64,000 bases of DNA from Treponema denticola (GTDB lineage Bacteria > Spirochaetota > Spirochaetia > Treponematales > Breznakiellaceae). The DNA lies in assembly GCA_020719845.1 (NCBI GenBank), contig DYPP01000004.1, forward strand, positions 1-64,000, in the 5' to 3' direction. The notes beneath the pieces are model-generated. The model was not told the DNA's origin and did no database searches. It worked only from the letters and a program-made list of their open reading frames with translations. Both the position numbers and the translations under genes were made by a program. This document shows positions 42,617 to 51,083 of the stretch, piece after piece (the first letter of the stretch is position 1; every line of letters begins with the position of its first letter).

Positions 42617-44538
42617 AGCGCCGCCGCCTTACCATCTTCTTCGCGCTGATGGTAGCCGCGGCCGCGTACTCCCAGAACGTCGGCGGCCACCGGGGCGCCG
42701 TGCGGGCCCTGGCCTACGACCAGCTCCGGGGCCACCTGTTCAGCGCCGGCGAAGACGGCTTCATCAACGTCTGGACCACCCAGGCCGCCATGGCGCGCTA
42801 CCAAGTCAGCCCTTACGCCTTGACCGGCCTGGCCCTGCGTCCGGGGCATTCCCAGCTGGCGGTGATCGAAAGCGACGGTCTGGGCTTGTACCGCATTTCC
42901 GCTTGGGACTACGCCACCTACAAGAACATCTTTTCCCTGCGGTTCAAGGATCCGGTTTCCTATATCGGCTACTCCGCGGCCGGTTCATTCCTGATCGCCG
43001 CCCGGAGCGCCCAGAACGGTGTCGTGTTCCTGGACCCCGAGACGGGCAACCAGCGACGGGCCCTGACGGACCTGGCCGGACCGGTCAGCTTTGCCGCCAC
43101 CGGCCGGTCGGAAAAAACCATGATCGCCTATGCGCCCCAGGGGCAATTGTCCTATTGGGACCTGGCGACCGGAGCCCGACTCAAAAGCCTGACCGTTCCG
43201 GCCCGGCTGGCCGCGCCCCAACTGTTCGGCAACAACCGCTTCTTTGCCGGAACCGCCGCCGACGGCCTCGTCGTGCTGGACGCGGTTTCCGGCGCCGCGG
43301 TGGGTACCCATCCGCTGTCTCCGGAAGCGCTGGCCGTACCCCGTTCCGGCGATGATATCCGGCTCAGGACCTTCGATACAGGCTTCGGCGGCGTCATCCC
43401 CCGGGATTTTTCCGTCCATCCCGACGGCACCCTGCGTTTTCTGGCTTCCTACGGTGCTTCGTCCCCTCCGATGCCCACCTGCGCGCTGGCCACCGACTCG
43501 GGCTACGCCGTCGGCGGCCCGGACGGCCAGGTCCGCTACGTCTCGGAAACGGGTTATTTTGACCGTCCCGCCGCGGCATCGCGCCTTCTCGTGCGCGAAG
43601 CGGCGGTGTCCGAGACGACCTTGGCCCTGCTCACCGACCAAGGCGCAGCGCTGGTGCCGGCGGACTACCGCCTTTTCAAGCCCGGCGAGGCGCTGGAATT
43701 CACGTCCGTCGCCAGGGAGTATACGGCGCTCACGCCCCTGCCCTCCCTGGGACGGTTCATTCTTTGGGAAAAAGGGGGCGCCGCGCCGCCGGTGCGGCTG
43801 AGCGCCGCCGGCGCGGGCGTTTTGCCCGGAGTTCCCGCCCCGGCGACCCTGCGTATGGTGGACGCGCTGGCGGACCGCACGCTCTACTTGGACAACGCCG
43901 GAAAACTGACCGTCGTGGATACCGCCACGGGGGCGCCGCTGTTTGAATTCTCCACCCTCGGCATCCTGGACGCCGTGTTCAGCGACCGGCATACGCTGCT
44001 CCTGGCCCGGAGCGCCGTGGGGGCGGAAACGCCGCTTCTGTGGGTGGATATCGATACCGGCGAAACCGTACCCGGCGATTATCCGGCCAAGGCGGTGGTG
44101 CGGTTGCACCGTTCGCCCGCAGACACGCTGTACGCGGCGGTGATCACCGAAACCGCCGGGGGCCTCAAGACCGGCATACTGCGCCTGGATCGACGGGACA
44201 TTCGCGCTTCCACGGCGCTGGTTGAATACCAGGGCGAAGACGGCAACCCCCAGATCTGGGACTGCGGCGGCGCCGTGGCCACCAACCTGGGCGGCGACGG
44301 CGCGACCCTCTACGGCGCCCGTGGTTTCCAGAGCTTTGAGCGCCGCGCGGCTCTGCCCAAGCGCATCCTGGCGGACGCGCAGCACTTTATCCTGCTGGAC
44401 GCCGACGGAGGACTAGCCTGGCACGACAACCGGCTGGGCAGAACGCTGGCCGAACTGCGCCTTGAGGAGGACACCTGGTACCTGGAAACCAGCGGAACGG
44501 TCATTTCCGGCCCCGTTCGACGGCGCGGGACCTACTAG
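42613..44538 (+). CDS. Secreted WD40-like beta-propeller protein
   Basis: A 641-residue protein with a signal peptide (residues 1-20, ending AAYSQ). Residues 23-300 carry WD40-type blades, starting with GGHRGAVRALAYDQLRG and FSAGEDGFINVWTT. The later half is also beta-rich, giving perhaps two propellers. No enzyme motif is visible. GTG start in a 4-bp overlap with the CpXC gene. A binding or scaffold role in the periplasm is likely. The stop codon TAG is the first base triplet of a palindromic repeat element. Confidence 0.75.
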   Translation: MKRRRLTIFFALMVAAAAYSQNVGGHRGAVRALAYDQLRGHLFSAGEDGFINVWTTQAAMARYQVSPYALTGLALRPGHSQLAVIESDGLGLYRISAWDYATYKNIFSLRFKDPVSYIGYSAAGSFLIAARSAQNGVVFLDPETGNQRRALTDLAGPVSFAATGRSEKTMIAYAPQGQLSYWDLATGARLKSLTVPARLAAPQLFGNNRFFAGTAADGLVVLDAVSGAAVGTHPLSPEALAVPRSGDDIRLRTFDTGFGGVIPRDFSVHPDGTLRFLASYGASSPPMPTCALATDSGYAVGGPDGQVRYVSETGYFDRPAAASRLLVREAAVSETTLALLTDQGAALVPADYRLFKPGEALEFTSVAREYTALTPLPSLGRFILWEKGGAAPPVRLSAAGAGVLPGVPAPATLRMVDALADRTLYLDNAGKLTVVDTATGAPLFEFSTLGILDAVFSDRHTLLLARSAVGAETPLLWVDIDTGETVPGDYPAKAVVRLHRSPADTLYAAVITETAGGLKTGILRLDRRDIRASTALVEYQGEDGNPQIWDCGGAVATNLGGDGATLYGARGFQSFERRAALPKRILADAQHFILLDADGGLAWHDNRLGRTLAELRLEEDTWYLETSGTVISGPVRRRGTY

Positions 44539-44691
44539 GAGTTTGTCGGATATATCCGCTTTGAATCAATAAGATTGCGGCTTGCCGCAATCTTTACCTT
44601 GCAAACCCCCAATGGAGCCGAATTTATCGGCATTTTGGCCACCCAAGGGTCCCCTTGGGTGGCCAAAATCCACCAGTCCGACAGGCTCCTA
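44536..44691. repeat. Palindromic repeat element between convergent genes (copy A)
   Basis: The interval is bounded by inverted termini TAGGAGTTTGTCGGA (44536-44550) and TCCGACAGGCTCCTA (44677-44691), which match in 13 of 15 bases. Each terminus starts with the stop codon of the gene that runs into it. Inside are a stem-loop (44571-44594) and an 18-bp perfect arm pair built on ATTTTGGCCACCCAAGGG (44632-44649 and 44652-44669). The right half is repeated at 44998-45072. Confidence 0.85.
44571..44594. terminator. Bidirectional terminator between the WD40-like and comFB genes
   Basis: Perfect hairpin AAGATTGCGG-CTTG-CCGCAATCTT with short T or A flanks on both sides. It lies between convergent genes. 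Confidence 0.7.
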
Positions 44692-44985
44692 GTCGTGGGA
44701 AGGATTGGCCCGGACGCGTTCGATGGCGGCGGCCACCGCTTCCCGCACGCTCTGGGCGTAGGTGGTTTCGTTCATGGCGTGGGCCGCGTAGATGGTGCCC
44801 AGCAAAGACACCCGGTATAAGGGCTTGACCGCGTTGAGCGCGTAGGCCGCCATGTCCAGCACGCAGTCGGCGCAGAGACAGATCGGGCCCTGGTAGCCTG
44901 CGGTCTGGCGCTCCAGCTCCTGGATGACCAATTTTTCAGCCTCGTTGACCAGTTGATCAAAATCATAGTCGTCTTGAAACGCCAT
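44689..44985 (-). CDS. ComFB-like (late competence protein) zinc-binding protein
   Basis: A 98-residue protein. ICLCADCVLDMAAYALNAV near residues 35-53 is the cysteine-rich ComFB signature, followed by LYRVSLLGTIYA. The start is the ATG at 44985 behind GGAGG; the frame extends further upstream only into a repeat. ComFB homologues bind cyclic di-nucleotides in some bacteria and sit in competence operons in Bacillus. Here it is the last gene of the ribosomal/dnaB operon. Both sides carry a copy of the same palindromic repeat. Confidence 0.8.
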   Translation of the reverse strand: MAFQDDYDFDQLVNEAEKLVIQELERQTAGYQGPICLCADCVLDMAAYALNAVKPLYRVSLLGTIYAAHAMNETTYAQSVREAVAAAIERVRANPSHD

Positions 44986-44997
44986 GTAACCTCCAAA

Positions 44998-45072
44998 GGA
45001 GCCGAATTTATCGGTATTTTGGCCACCCAAGGCCCTTGGGTGGCCAAAATCCACCAATCCGACAGGCTCCTA
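44998..45072. repeat. Palindromic repeat element between dnaB and comFB (copy B)
   Basis: A near-copy of the right half of the 44536-44691 element: GGAGCCGAATTTATCGG, then 17-bp perfect arms ATTTTGGCCACCCAAGG (45016-45032 and 45034-45050), then TCCGACAGGCTCCTA (ends 45072). On the minus strand it opens with the dnaB stop TAG and ends just before the comFB Shine-Dalgarno sequence. It may modulate comFB expression or mRNA stability. Confidence 0.85.
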
Positions 45073-46410
45073 GCCGTTGCGGGAGAGACTTTCAAATTTA
45101 GTGTAGCTCGGCAGGAACACGATGTCCACTGTCCCCGTCGGTCCGTTGCGCTGCTTGGCGATGATCAGTTCCGTGGGAATGGCTTTGACCCGCTCGCCTT
45201 CGACGCGTTTGTCCGATTCGCGTTCCCGGTGCAAAAACATCACCAGGTCTGCGTCCTGCTCGATGGAGCCGGATTCCCGGATGTCCGACAGCGTCGGTCG
45301 CTTGCCTTCGGCGTCCCGGCGCACCTGGGAAAGGGCGACCACCGGGATGTCCAGCTCCCGGGCCAGGCTTTTGAGGGAGCGGGAAATCTCCGCGATCTGT
45401 TCGTGCCGGGGCAAATTGTAGTTTTCCGAGCTGATCAAGGTCAGATAATCCACAAAGATGATTTCCACCTTCTGCTGGGCCCGGAGGCGGCGCGCCTGGG
45501 CGCGCAGGTCCAGGAGTTTCATGTTCGGCATGTCCACGATGTACAGCGGAGCCTCGTAGATGCGGCTGGCGGCTTCCACCAGGCTGTGGAAATCGCTGGG
45601 CTTGAGCAGTCCGGTCCGGATCTTTTCCGATTCGATCCGGGCTTCGCTGGAAACAAGGCGCTGCATCAGGGCCATGTCGGACATTTCCAGCGTAAAGAAG
45701 GCGGCGGAAATATTTTCCTTGATGCAGATGTGGGACGCCATGGTCAATGCCAGCGCCGTCTTGCCCACCGAGGGCCGAGCGCCGATGATGATCAGTTCGG
45801 ATTTCTGAAAACCGCTGGTCATGGCGTCCAGTTCGCCGATACCGGAGGGAATTCCGGTAAAAGCGTCTTTGGTATTGTAGAGCTTTTCGATGGCTTCGAT
45901 GGTCTTGGGAATGATTTCTTTGGCGCTTTTAAAGGTCAGGGTCTGCCGGTTGTCGGTCAGCTCGAATATTTTCCGCTGCGCCTCTTCCACGATCAGGCGC
46001 GAGTCCGTGGCTTCGTCGAAGGAACGGGCGTTGATGTCCCCGCCGATGCGCAGCAGCGCCCGGCGGATGGAACCATCCTGCACGATCCGGGCGTAATAGT
46101 CGATATTGGCGCTGGTGGGCACTACGCTGGTCAGGGAAGCGATGTACGAAGGGCCGCCGGAAGCGTCCAGTTCGCCTTGTTGACGCAATTCTTCGATCAC
46201 CGTGATGATGTCGGCTTTGCGCCCCTTGTTGAAAAGGCTCAGCACGGCCTGGAAAACCCGGCGGTTGGCGTTGGAGTAGAAATCGTCCGGCCGGAGGTAG
46301 CGGATGGCCGTCGCAATCGCTTCCTCGTCCAGCAGCAACGCCCCCAGAGTGGCCTGTTCGGCTTCATCGTTGTGGGGCGGAATGCGGTCCTTGAGCGCTG
46401 CGGCGGCCAT
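45070..46410 (-). CDS. dnaB: Replicative DNA helicase DnaB
   Basis: A 446-residue DnaB. The N-terminal domain (PPHNDEAEQATLGALLLD) and the RecA-like domain with Walker A GARPSVGKTALAL, IIFVDYLTLI (Walker B) and ALSQVRRDAEGKRPTLSDIRESGSIE are intact. No intein. It unwinds DNA at the fork and recruits primase. It starts 11 bp after rplI. Its stop codon is part of the repeat element. Confidence 0.97.
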   Translation of the reverse strand: MAAAALKDRIPPHNDEAEQATLGALLLDEEAIATAIRYLRPDDFYSNANRRVFQAVLSLFNKGRKADIITVIEELRQQGELDASGGPSYIASLTSVVPTSANIDYYARIVQDGSIRRALLRIGGDINARSFDEATDSRLIVEEAQRKIFELTDNRQTLTFKSAKEIIPKTIEAIEKLYNTKDAFTGIPSGIGELDAMTSGFQKSELIIIGARPSVGKTALALTMASHICIKENISAAFFTLEMSDMALMQRLVSSEARIESEKIRTGLLKPSDFHSLVEAASRIYEAPLYIVDMPNMKLLDLRAQARRLRAQQKVEIIFVDYLTLISSENYNLPRHEQIAEISRSLKSLARELDIPVVALSQVRRDAEGKRPTLSDIRESGSIEQDADLVMFLHRERESDKRVEGERVKAIPTELIIAKQRNGPTGTVDIVFLPSYTKFESLSRNG

Positions 46411-46421
46411 CGAAGGGGGGG

Positions 46422-47021
46422 TTATTCCGTTACGGCTTCGTCGCCGGTAGTCGATGTACCTTCGGCCACCGGAGCGGCTTCGGCCACCGGGGTTGCTTCC
46501 GGCGCCGGCGGAGCTTCCATCGGGCGACCAAAGCGGCGCGGCGCGGGTTTGTGGGCCGTCTTGTCTTCCACCTTTACCGCCGCCTGCACGACGACGACGA
46601 CTTCCGCGACGGTGTTTTCGTACAGTTTGATGTTCACCTTGTACTTGCCGACGCTCTTGAAGTGGGTGCCCGCCAGTTCGATGCGCTTGCGGTCGATGTG
46701 GAAGCCCAGTTTGGCGAATTCATCGGCCACGGTCTGGCTGGTGACCGCGCCGTAGAGTTTGCCGTTGGCCCCCGCAGGCATGACGATGAGCAGCTCGATG
46801 GCTTCGTATTTAGCCTTGAGGCTGGCCGCGTCGGAGCGCTTTTCCGCCTTGTGGGCCTCAATCTCGGCTTTGCGGGATTCAAACAGCTTGACCGTCTTGT
46901 CCGTATAGGGTACGGCCAGGTTGCGGGGGAACAGGAAGTTGCGGGCATAGCCCTTGGCGACTTCCCGCACATCCCCTTCTTCGCCCAGGGGTGAAACGTC
47001 TTTGTTGAGGATTACTTTCAT
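46422..47021 (-). CDS. rplI: 50S ribosomal protein L9 (bL9) with C-terminal extension
   Basis: A 199-residue bL9. MKVILNKDVSPLGEEGDVREVAKGYARNFL is the classical start (split here only by my reading); the connecting helix and C-terminal domain follow to about residue 150. The last 50 residues are an extra Ala/Glu/Pro-rich tail. The ATG at 47021 follows AAGGAG; a TTG three codons earlier is less likely. L9 restrains ribosome slippage. Confidence 0.95.
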   Translation of the reverse strand: MKVILNKDVSPLGEEGDVREVAKGYARNFLFPRNLAVPYTDKTVKLFESRKAEIEAHKAEKRSDAASLKAKYEAIELLIVMPAGANGKLYGAVTSQTVADEFAKLGFHIDRKRIELAGTHFKSVGKYKVNIKLYENTVAEVVVVVQAAVKVEDKTAHKPAPRRFGRPMEAPPAPEATPVAEAAPVAEGTSTTGDEAVTE

Positions 47022-47072
47022 GGTACTCAAGCTCCTTGATGGTACAGACTAAGAATCGCGACCGCGCCGCGT

Positions 47073-48083
47073 TCACGCCCCCGGAGTAGAGGACGGTCCG
47101 TGTGATGGAGGCGCCCTCAAGGGCAGCCAATTCTCAGCGATTCCCAGCAGCGCCAGGGCTCCCAGGGCAACCGCGTTGATTCCCGGACTGATGACCAGCA
47201 ACAGAATGAAAATATTGACCAGCAGACGGCCCGCCGCGGGAAACCCCACCCGTCGGGTCGCGTGCACGACGATGCCGAAGCCTTGGGCCAAGTATAGCAT
47301 CAACGACGCAAAAAGCACATTCCAGGCGGGAATTTCCAGCCAGCCCAGGGAAAACCGCGTGCCCGCCAGAATGGCCAGCAGCGCCAGGGAAAGCACCCAG
47401 ATCGCCTGCGGAGGTGCGTAAAACCGGACAAACGCGTCCTTGTCCCGGGGCGTGCGGCTGAACAGCCTGGCCAGCTGCACCGAAAAAACCAGGAACCCGG
47501 CGTGGACCAGAAACGCCGCGCCCCGCAGGGCGATAAAGCCGGACGTCCGGACGATCAAGTCCACCGTAACCTGCCGCTCCAGCAACGATTTCCGCACCAC
47601 GTCCGCGCCGGCGGCGTTGCGGTACAGCTCCAGCATCGCTTCCGCCTGTTCCCGCAGGGCGGCGGTCAGCGCCGGATCCCGGGCGGCAAAATGGACGATC
47701 GGCCAGAGCGCCAGAGCGCTAACCGCCGCTCCGGCGAGATACCGGAAGGACACGCGCCGCCGCGATGCGCCGGGCAGGGAAGCCGCGGGCACGACGATCC
47801 AGACCAAAACCGCCGCCGCGAGGGTAAAATAACCCGCGTCGGAAAAAAATCCGCCCCAGAAATCGCCCAGGGCAAGCGCGGAAACCAGGGCGATCACCCC
47901 TTGAGCCAGGCCTGATAAAACGACGGCCAGCCAGGCTGCCCAGGGCGGACCGCTGAACGCGACCATGCCCAGGGGCACCAGGAAAAACGGCGCCAGAATT
48001 CCGCTGCGTGCCAAGACAACGCTGACTGCGGCCCCGGCCAAAGCCGGCCACCATTTCCGAAACCGGCCAACCAGGGGAATCAT
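47073..48083 (-). CDS. DUF2232 (YybS-like) membrane protein
   Basis: A 336-residue polytopic protein with about eight transmembrane helices. Its position between rpsR and rplI is typical for DUF2232/YybS proteins in many bacteria, including spirochaetes, and the C-terminal segment (VISPGINAVALGALALLGIAENW) fits the family. It is predicted to lie in the cytoplasmic membrane. The function is unknown; neighbours concern translation and replication. No catalytic motif is visible. Confidence 0.8.
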   Translation of the reverse strand: MIPLVGRFRKWWPALAGAAVSVVLARSGILAPFFLVPLGMVAFSGPPWAAWLAVVLSGLAQGVIALVSALALGDFWGGFFSDAGYFTLAAAVLVWIVVPAASLPGASRRRVSFRYLAGAAVSALALWPIVHFAARDPALTAALREQAEAMLELYRNAAGADVVRKSLLERQVTVDLIVRTSGFIALRGAAFLVHAGFLVFSVQLARLFSRTPRDKDAFVRFYAPPQAIWVLSLALLAILAGTRFSLGWLEIPAWNVLFASLMLYLAQGFGIVVHATRRVGFPAAGRLLVNIFILLLVISPGINAVALGALALLGIAENWLPLRAPPSHGPSSTPGA

Positions 48084-48096
48084 CGCGCCGGTCGTT

Positions 48097-48426
48097 CTAT
48101 TCGGCTACGAAGGGCAACAGCGCGATGACCCGGGCCCGCTTGACCGCCAGCGCCAGTTCGCGCTGATGCCTGGCGCAGGTGCCCGTGATCCGCCGGGGCA
48201 GGATTTTACCCCGCTCGGTGGTAAAGCGACGCAGCGCGTCGGAGTCCTTGTAGTCGATCTTCAGTTTCTGGGTGCAGAATTTGCAGACCTTCTTTTTGAA
48301 GTATACCTTGCCCTTGCCCCGGCCGCCCCGGTCATCCCCGTCCCGGCCGCTCATGCCGCCATCCATGGAATCTCCGGACCGGTCCATGCGGGGACGGTCG
48401 TTCATCATCATTCTTTCATCGGACAT
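48097..48426 (-). CDS. rpsR: 30S ribosomal protein S18 (bS18), long N-terminus
   Basis: A 109-residue bS18. The conserved body is residues 40-105: KVCKFC with a zinc-ribbon cysteine pair, [20 protein letters not shown] and [20 protein letters not shown]. The first 38 residues are an extra Met/Asp/Gly/Arg-rich arm, unlike the short E. coli protein. It sits between ssb and the DUF2232 gene. Confidence 0.95.
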   Translation of the reverse strand: MSDERMMMNDRPRMDRSGDSMDGGMSGRDGDDRGGRGKGKVYFKKKVCKFCTQKLKIDYKDSDALRRFTTERGKILPRRITGTCARHQRELALAVKRARVIALLPFVAE

Positions 48427-48440
48427 GCGTTGTCTCCTCG

Positions 48441-48905
48441 TTAAAACGGAATATCGTCGGCAAAACCGTCATCGGGACTTTCATCCTGCGGCGCCGGAGC
48501 CCGATTGGGGGCTCCTTCGCCGCGTTCCCGGGGCGCCGACCCCGAACCGGCCGGATACCCGCCGGCGCCGCCGGCTCCGGCACCACCGCCCAGAAGCTGG
48601 ACGTTGTTGGCCATGATTTCCACCTTGGACCTGTTCTGGCCGTCCTGTTCCCATCGATCCTGCCGCAGTTCGCCTTCCACGGCGATCTGCTTGCCCTTGA
48701 CCAGGTATTGGTTGAGGGTTTCGCCCTGCCTTCCCCACAGCACTACGTCGAAGAAGTTGGGTTCTTCCACCCACTGGTCGCCGCTTTTCTTGCGCCGATT
48801 GATGGCCAGGGAAAACTTGCACACCGCCTGACCGCCGGCGGTGTATTTGAGTTCCGCGTCCCGGGTCAGTCTTCCGATCAAGACAACATGGTTAAGGTCG
48901 GCCAC
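48441..48905 (-). CDS. ssb: Single-stranded DNA-binding protein
   Basis: A 154-residue SSB. The OB fold covers residues 1-105 ([37 protein letters not shown]), followed by a Gly/Ala/Pro-rich linker and the acidic tip [10 protein letters not shown] that recruits repair proteins. It protects single strands at forks. It lies between rpsF and rpsR, the conserved order. Confidence 0.97.
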   Translation of the reverse strand: MADLNHVVLIGRLTRDAELKYTAGGQAVCKFSLAINRRKKSGDQWVEEPNFFDVVLWGRQGETLNQYLVKGKQIAVEGELRQDRWEQDGQNRSKVEIMANNVQLLGGGAGAGGAGGYPAGSGSAPRERGEGAPNRAPAPQDESPDDGFADDIPF

Positions 48906-48915
48906 GCTGCGCTCC

Positions 48916-49197
48916 TTAGGCCTCGACGCGCACGAAGAGGTATTTCAGGATGTTGGTGTTCAGCTTGAATACCTTGTCCAGAACGGCCAGCTTGGCCGGA
49001 TCCAACTGCAGGGTGAACAGGACGTAGCGTCCCCGGGTGCGTTTGTTGATGGCGTAGGCCAGTTCCCGGTCGCCCGTTTCATCGGTTTTTTCGATTTCCG
49101 CTCCCTGAGCGGCCAGATCGGCCAGAACCTGTTCCCGGCCTGCCTTGTGCTGGTCTTCTTCCAAGGGGAAGATGACCGTCAGTTCGTACTGACGCAT
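48916..49197 (-). CDS. rpsF: 30S ribosomal protein S6 (bS6)
   Basis: A 93-residue bS6 with MRQYELTVIFPLEED at the start, ELAYAINKRTRGRYVLFTLQ in the middle and ILKYLFVRVEA at the end. It binds S18 in the 30S platform. It is the first gene of the operon, with AAGGAGG before the ATG and a good promoter about 60 bp upstream. Confidence 0.96.
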   Translation of the reverse strand: MRQYELTVIFPLEEDQHKAGREQVLADLAAQGAEIEKTDETGDRELAYAINKRTRGRYVLFTLQLDPAKLAVLDKVFKLNTNILKYLFVRVEA

Positions 49198-49258
49198 GAG
49201 TCCTCCTTACGGACTATAAAAATGATCCGCCCTGAGCGACGGATAAAGAGGTTTATGC

Positions 49259-49287
49259 AGGATATAAAAATATTCCGCCGCTGTCAA
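49259..49287 (-). promoter_or_regulatory. Promoter of the rpsF-ssb-rpsR-rplI-dnaB operon
   Basis: On the minus strand TTGACA (49282-49287), a 17-bp spacer and TATCCT (49259-49264). The leader of about 55 nt could host S6:S18 feedback binding, a known control in other bacteria. I did not find a clear S6:S18 motif. Confidence 0.75.
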
Positions 49288-49325
49288 GTAAGCGCGGCTC
49301 CTGCCGATATTTGAGGGGGGGTATC

Positions 49326-49772
49326 ATGGCAAAACGGATCCATTTTGAAGACGATGTTTTTTATCTCAATACCCGCCTCCGCTCGCTGGAAGACATGCTG
49401 GTCCTGGACGTCGACCCGGAATTTTTTCTGCAGAAGACGCTGGACGACGTGGACTTCATCGACGCCACCCTCCAGGCCGTGCAGGACGCCCTGCTGGAGA
49501 ACGAGCGCCTGATCGAGCGGGAAGAACAGATCCGCAACCTGGTTGAAACCGAAGAAACCTTCATCGCCCTGATCAGGCGCCTGGCCGACGGCCGTTCGGC
49601 CATCAGCGCCGCCCTGCAACCCTTCTCCGAGCGATTTTCGCTGTTGACCGCCCGCACCCGGGAACGCGCCCGGGCGCTGCGGGTCCGGGAGAACGACGGC
49701 CGCAAGGAAGCCGACGACCCGCTGGTGGTCAGCCCGGAAGAATTGAACGAACTGCTCAAAGGCATGGAATAG
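49326..49772 (+). CDS. Hypothetical coiled-coil protein
   Basis: A 148-residue, highly charged, helical protein with no signal peptide. Residues 15-75 and 85-125 look like coiled coils (heptads of Leu/Ile/Val). It contains no cysteine and no recognisable catalytic motif. GGGGGG provides the Shine-Dalgarno sequence for the ATG at 49326. It is divergent from the rpsF operon; the two promoters probably share the CTGTCAA region at 49281-49287. The function is unknown. Confidence 0.65.
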   Translation: MAKRIHFEDDVFYLNTRLRSLEDMLVLDVDPEFFLQKTLDDVDFIDATLQAVQDALLENERLIEREEQIRNLVETEETFIALIRRLADGRSAISAALQPFSERFSLLTARTRERARALRVRENDGRKEADDPLVVSPEELNELLKGME

Positions 49773-49799
49773 CCCCGTCCTTTATGCTACAGTGGCGCC

Positions 49800-51083
49800 A
49801 TGCAGCGCCATGATTTTGTGATCGTCGGTTCCGGTCCCGCCGGACTGGCTGCGGCCTTTGAACTTTCCGAACGCCGACCCGGTGCGGGCATTCTTCTTTT
49901 GGACAAAGCCGCCGTTTCTTCCGGCGGTCTGCGCAACGACTGCAAGATGAACTTTACCTACCCCATCGGGTTTCCCGTCGATTTTTGGCCCCGGGACAGC
50001 GCGGAAGCCTACCTGGAACGGGTCACCTCCTTTTTGGCGCCCACCCTGCTGGAGCGGCGCAACGTGGGCGCCTACACGCTCCGGGCGGAACGCATCGACG
50101 TGGAAATGCTGGATATCAAGCAAGCCCACCTGGGTACGGACGGCGGACTCAAGCTCATCCACCGCCTGACGGACGAACTGCGCCGCCGGGGCGTCGAAAT
50201 CGCGCTGGAAGAAGCCGCCCTGGCCCTCGATCCGCAGCGCCGGGTGCTGACCACCAGCAAGCGGGAGGTCGAATACGGCGCCCTTTTGGTCGCCCCGGGC
50301 CGGGGCGGCTTCGACTTTCTGCGCAAGCTGATGATCGCCGCGGGCATTCCCTTTGCGGACAACTCCATCGACGTCGGCATCCGGGTGGAAACCCGGGAAG
50401 AACGCTACCCCATCGTGCGGGACTACTACGACCCCAAATTCCTGTTTCCCGAACGGGTGCGCACCTTCTGCACCAACTCCCGCAGCGCCCACGTGGTCAA
50501 GGAGCGCTACGAAACCGCCCGGGGCGAAACCTACTACAGCGTCAACGGCCACGCCTGGTCTGCGGACCGCCCGGCCAACGGTCTGGTCAACTTCGCCATC
50601 CTGCGCAGCGTGGAATTTACCGAGCCCCTGGCTTCCGGCCAGGATTTTGCCGAAATGCTGGGCCTGCAGGCCATGCTGGTGGGCGGCGGCAAGCCGCTGA
50701 TGCAGCGGATCGGGGATTTCCGGATGGGCAAGCGGTCCAAGCGGGACGGCTTCAACGCCGACCTGTTCGATTTTGAGCCCACGCTGCAGGATTGCACCCC
50801 CGGGGACATCAGCCTGGTCATGCCCGCCAAATTCCTGCGTTCCATCTGGAAGGCGCTGAAGCTGCTGGACACCATCGTGCCCGGAGTCATGCACCCGGGC
50901 ACGATCATGTACTACCCGGAGATCAAGCTGTACGCCAACAAGCCGGAATTCCAGGACAGCCGCTACTTCATGGCCCTGCCCGGCGTCTACCTGGCCGGGG
51001 ACGGCGCCGGCACCAGCCGGGGCATCACCGCCGCCTGGGCCAGCGGGCTGCGCGTGGCCGACGGGATGCTGGGGTGCGCATAA
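49800..51083 (+). CDS. FAD-dependent dehydrogenase (COG2509 type)
   Basis: A 427-residue flavoprotein. The FAD-binding motif FVIVGSGPAGLAAAFELSE is at residues 6-24, NDCKMNF and FPVDFW follow, and the C-terminal FAD contact GVYLAGDGAGTSRGITAAWASG is near residue 400. This combination fits the uncharacterised FAD-dependent dehydrogenases related to HI0933/YbiC-like proteins. A TACAGT box ends 6 nt before the ATG and no Shine-Dalgarno is present. The substrate is unknown. rsmD overlaps its 3' end by 10 bp. Confidence 0.8.
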   Translation: MQRHDFVIVGSGPAGLAAAFELSERRPGAGILLLDKAAVSSGGLRNDCKMNFTYPIGFPVDFWPRDSAEAYLERVTSFLAPTLLERRNVGAYTLRAERIDVEMLDIKQAHLGTDGGLKLIHRLTDELRRRGVEIALEEAALALDPQRRVLTTSKREVEYGALLVAPGRGGFDFLRKLMIAAGIPFADNSIDVGIRVETREERYPIVRDYYDPKFLFPERVRTFCTNSRSAHVVKERYETARGETYYSVNGHAWSADRPANGLVNFAILRSVEFTEPLASGQDFAEMLGLQAMLVGGGKPLMQRIGDFRMGKRSKRDGFNADLFDFEPTLQDCTPGDISLVMPAKFLRSIWKALKLLDTIVPGVMHPGTIMYYPEIKLYANKPEFQDSRYFMALPGVYLAGDGAGTSRGITAAWASGLRVADGMLGCA

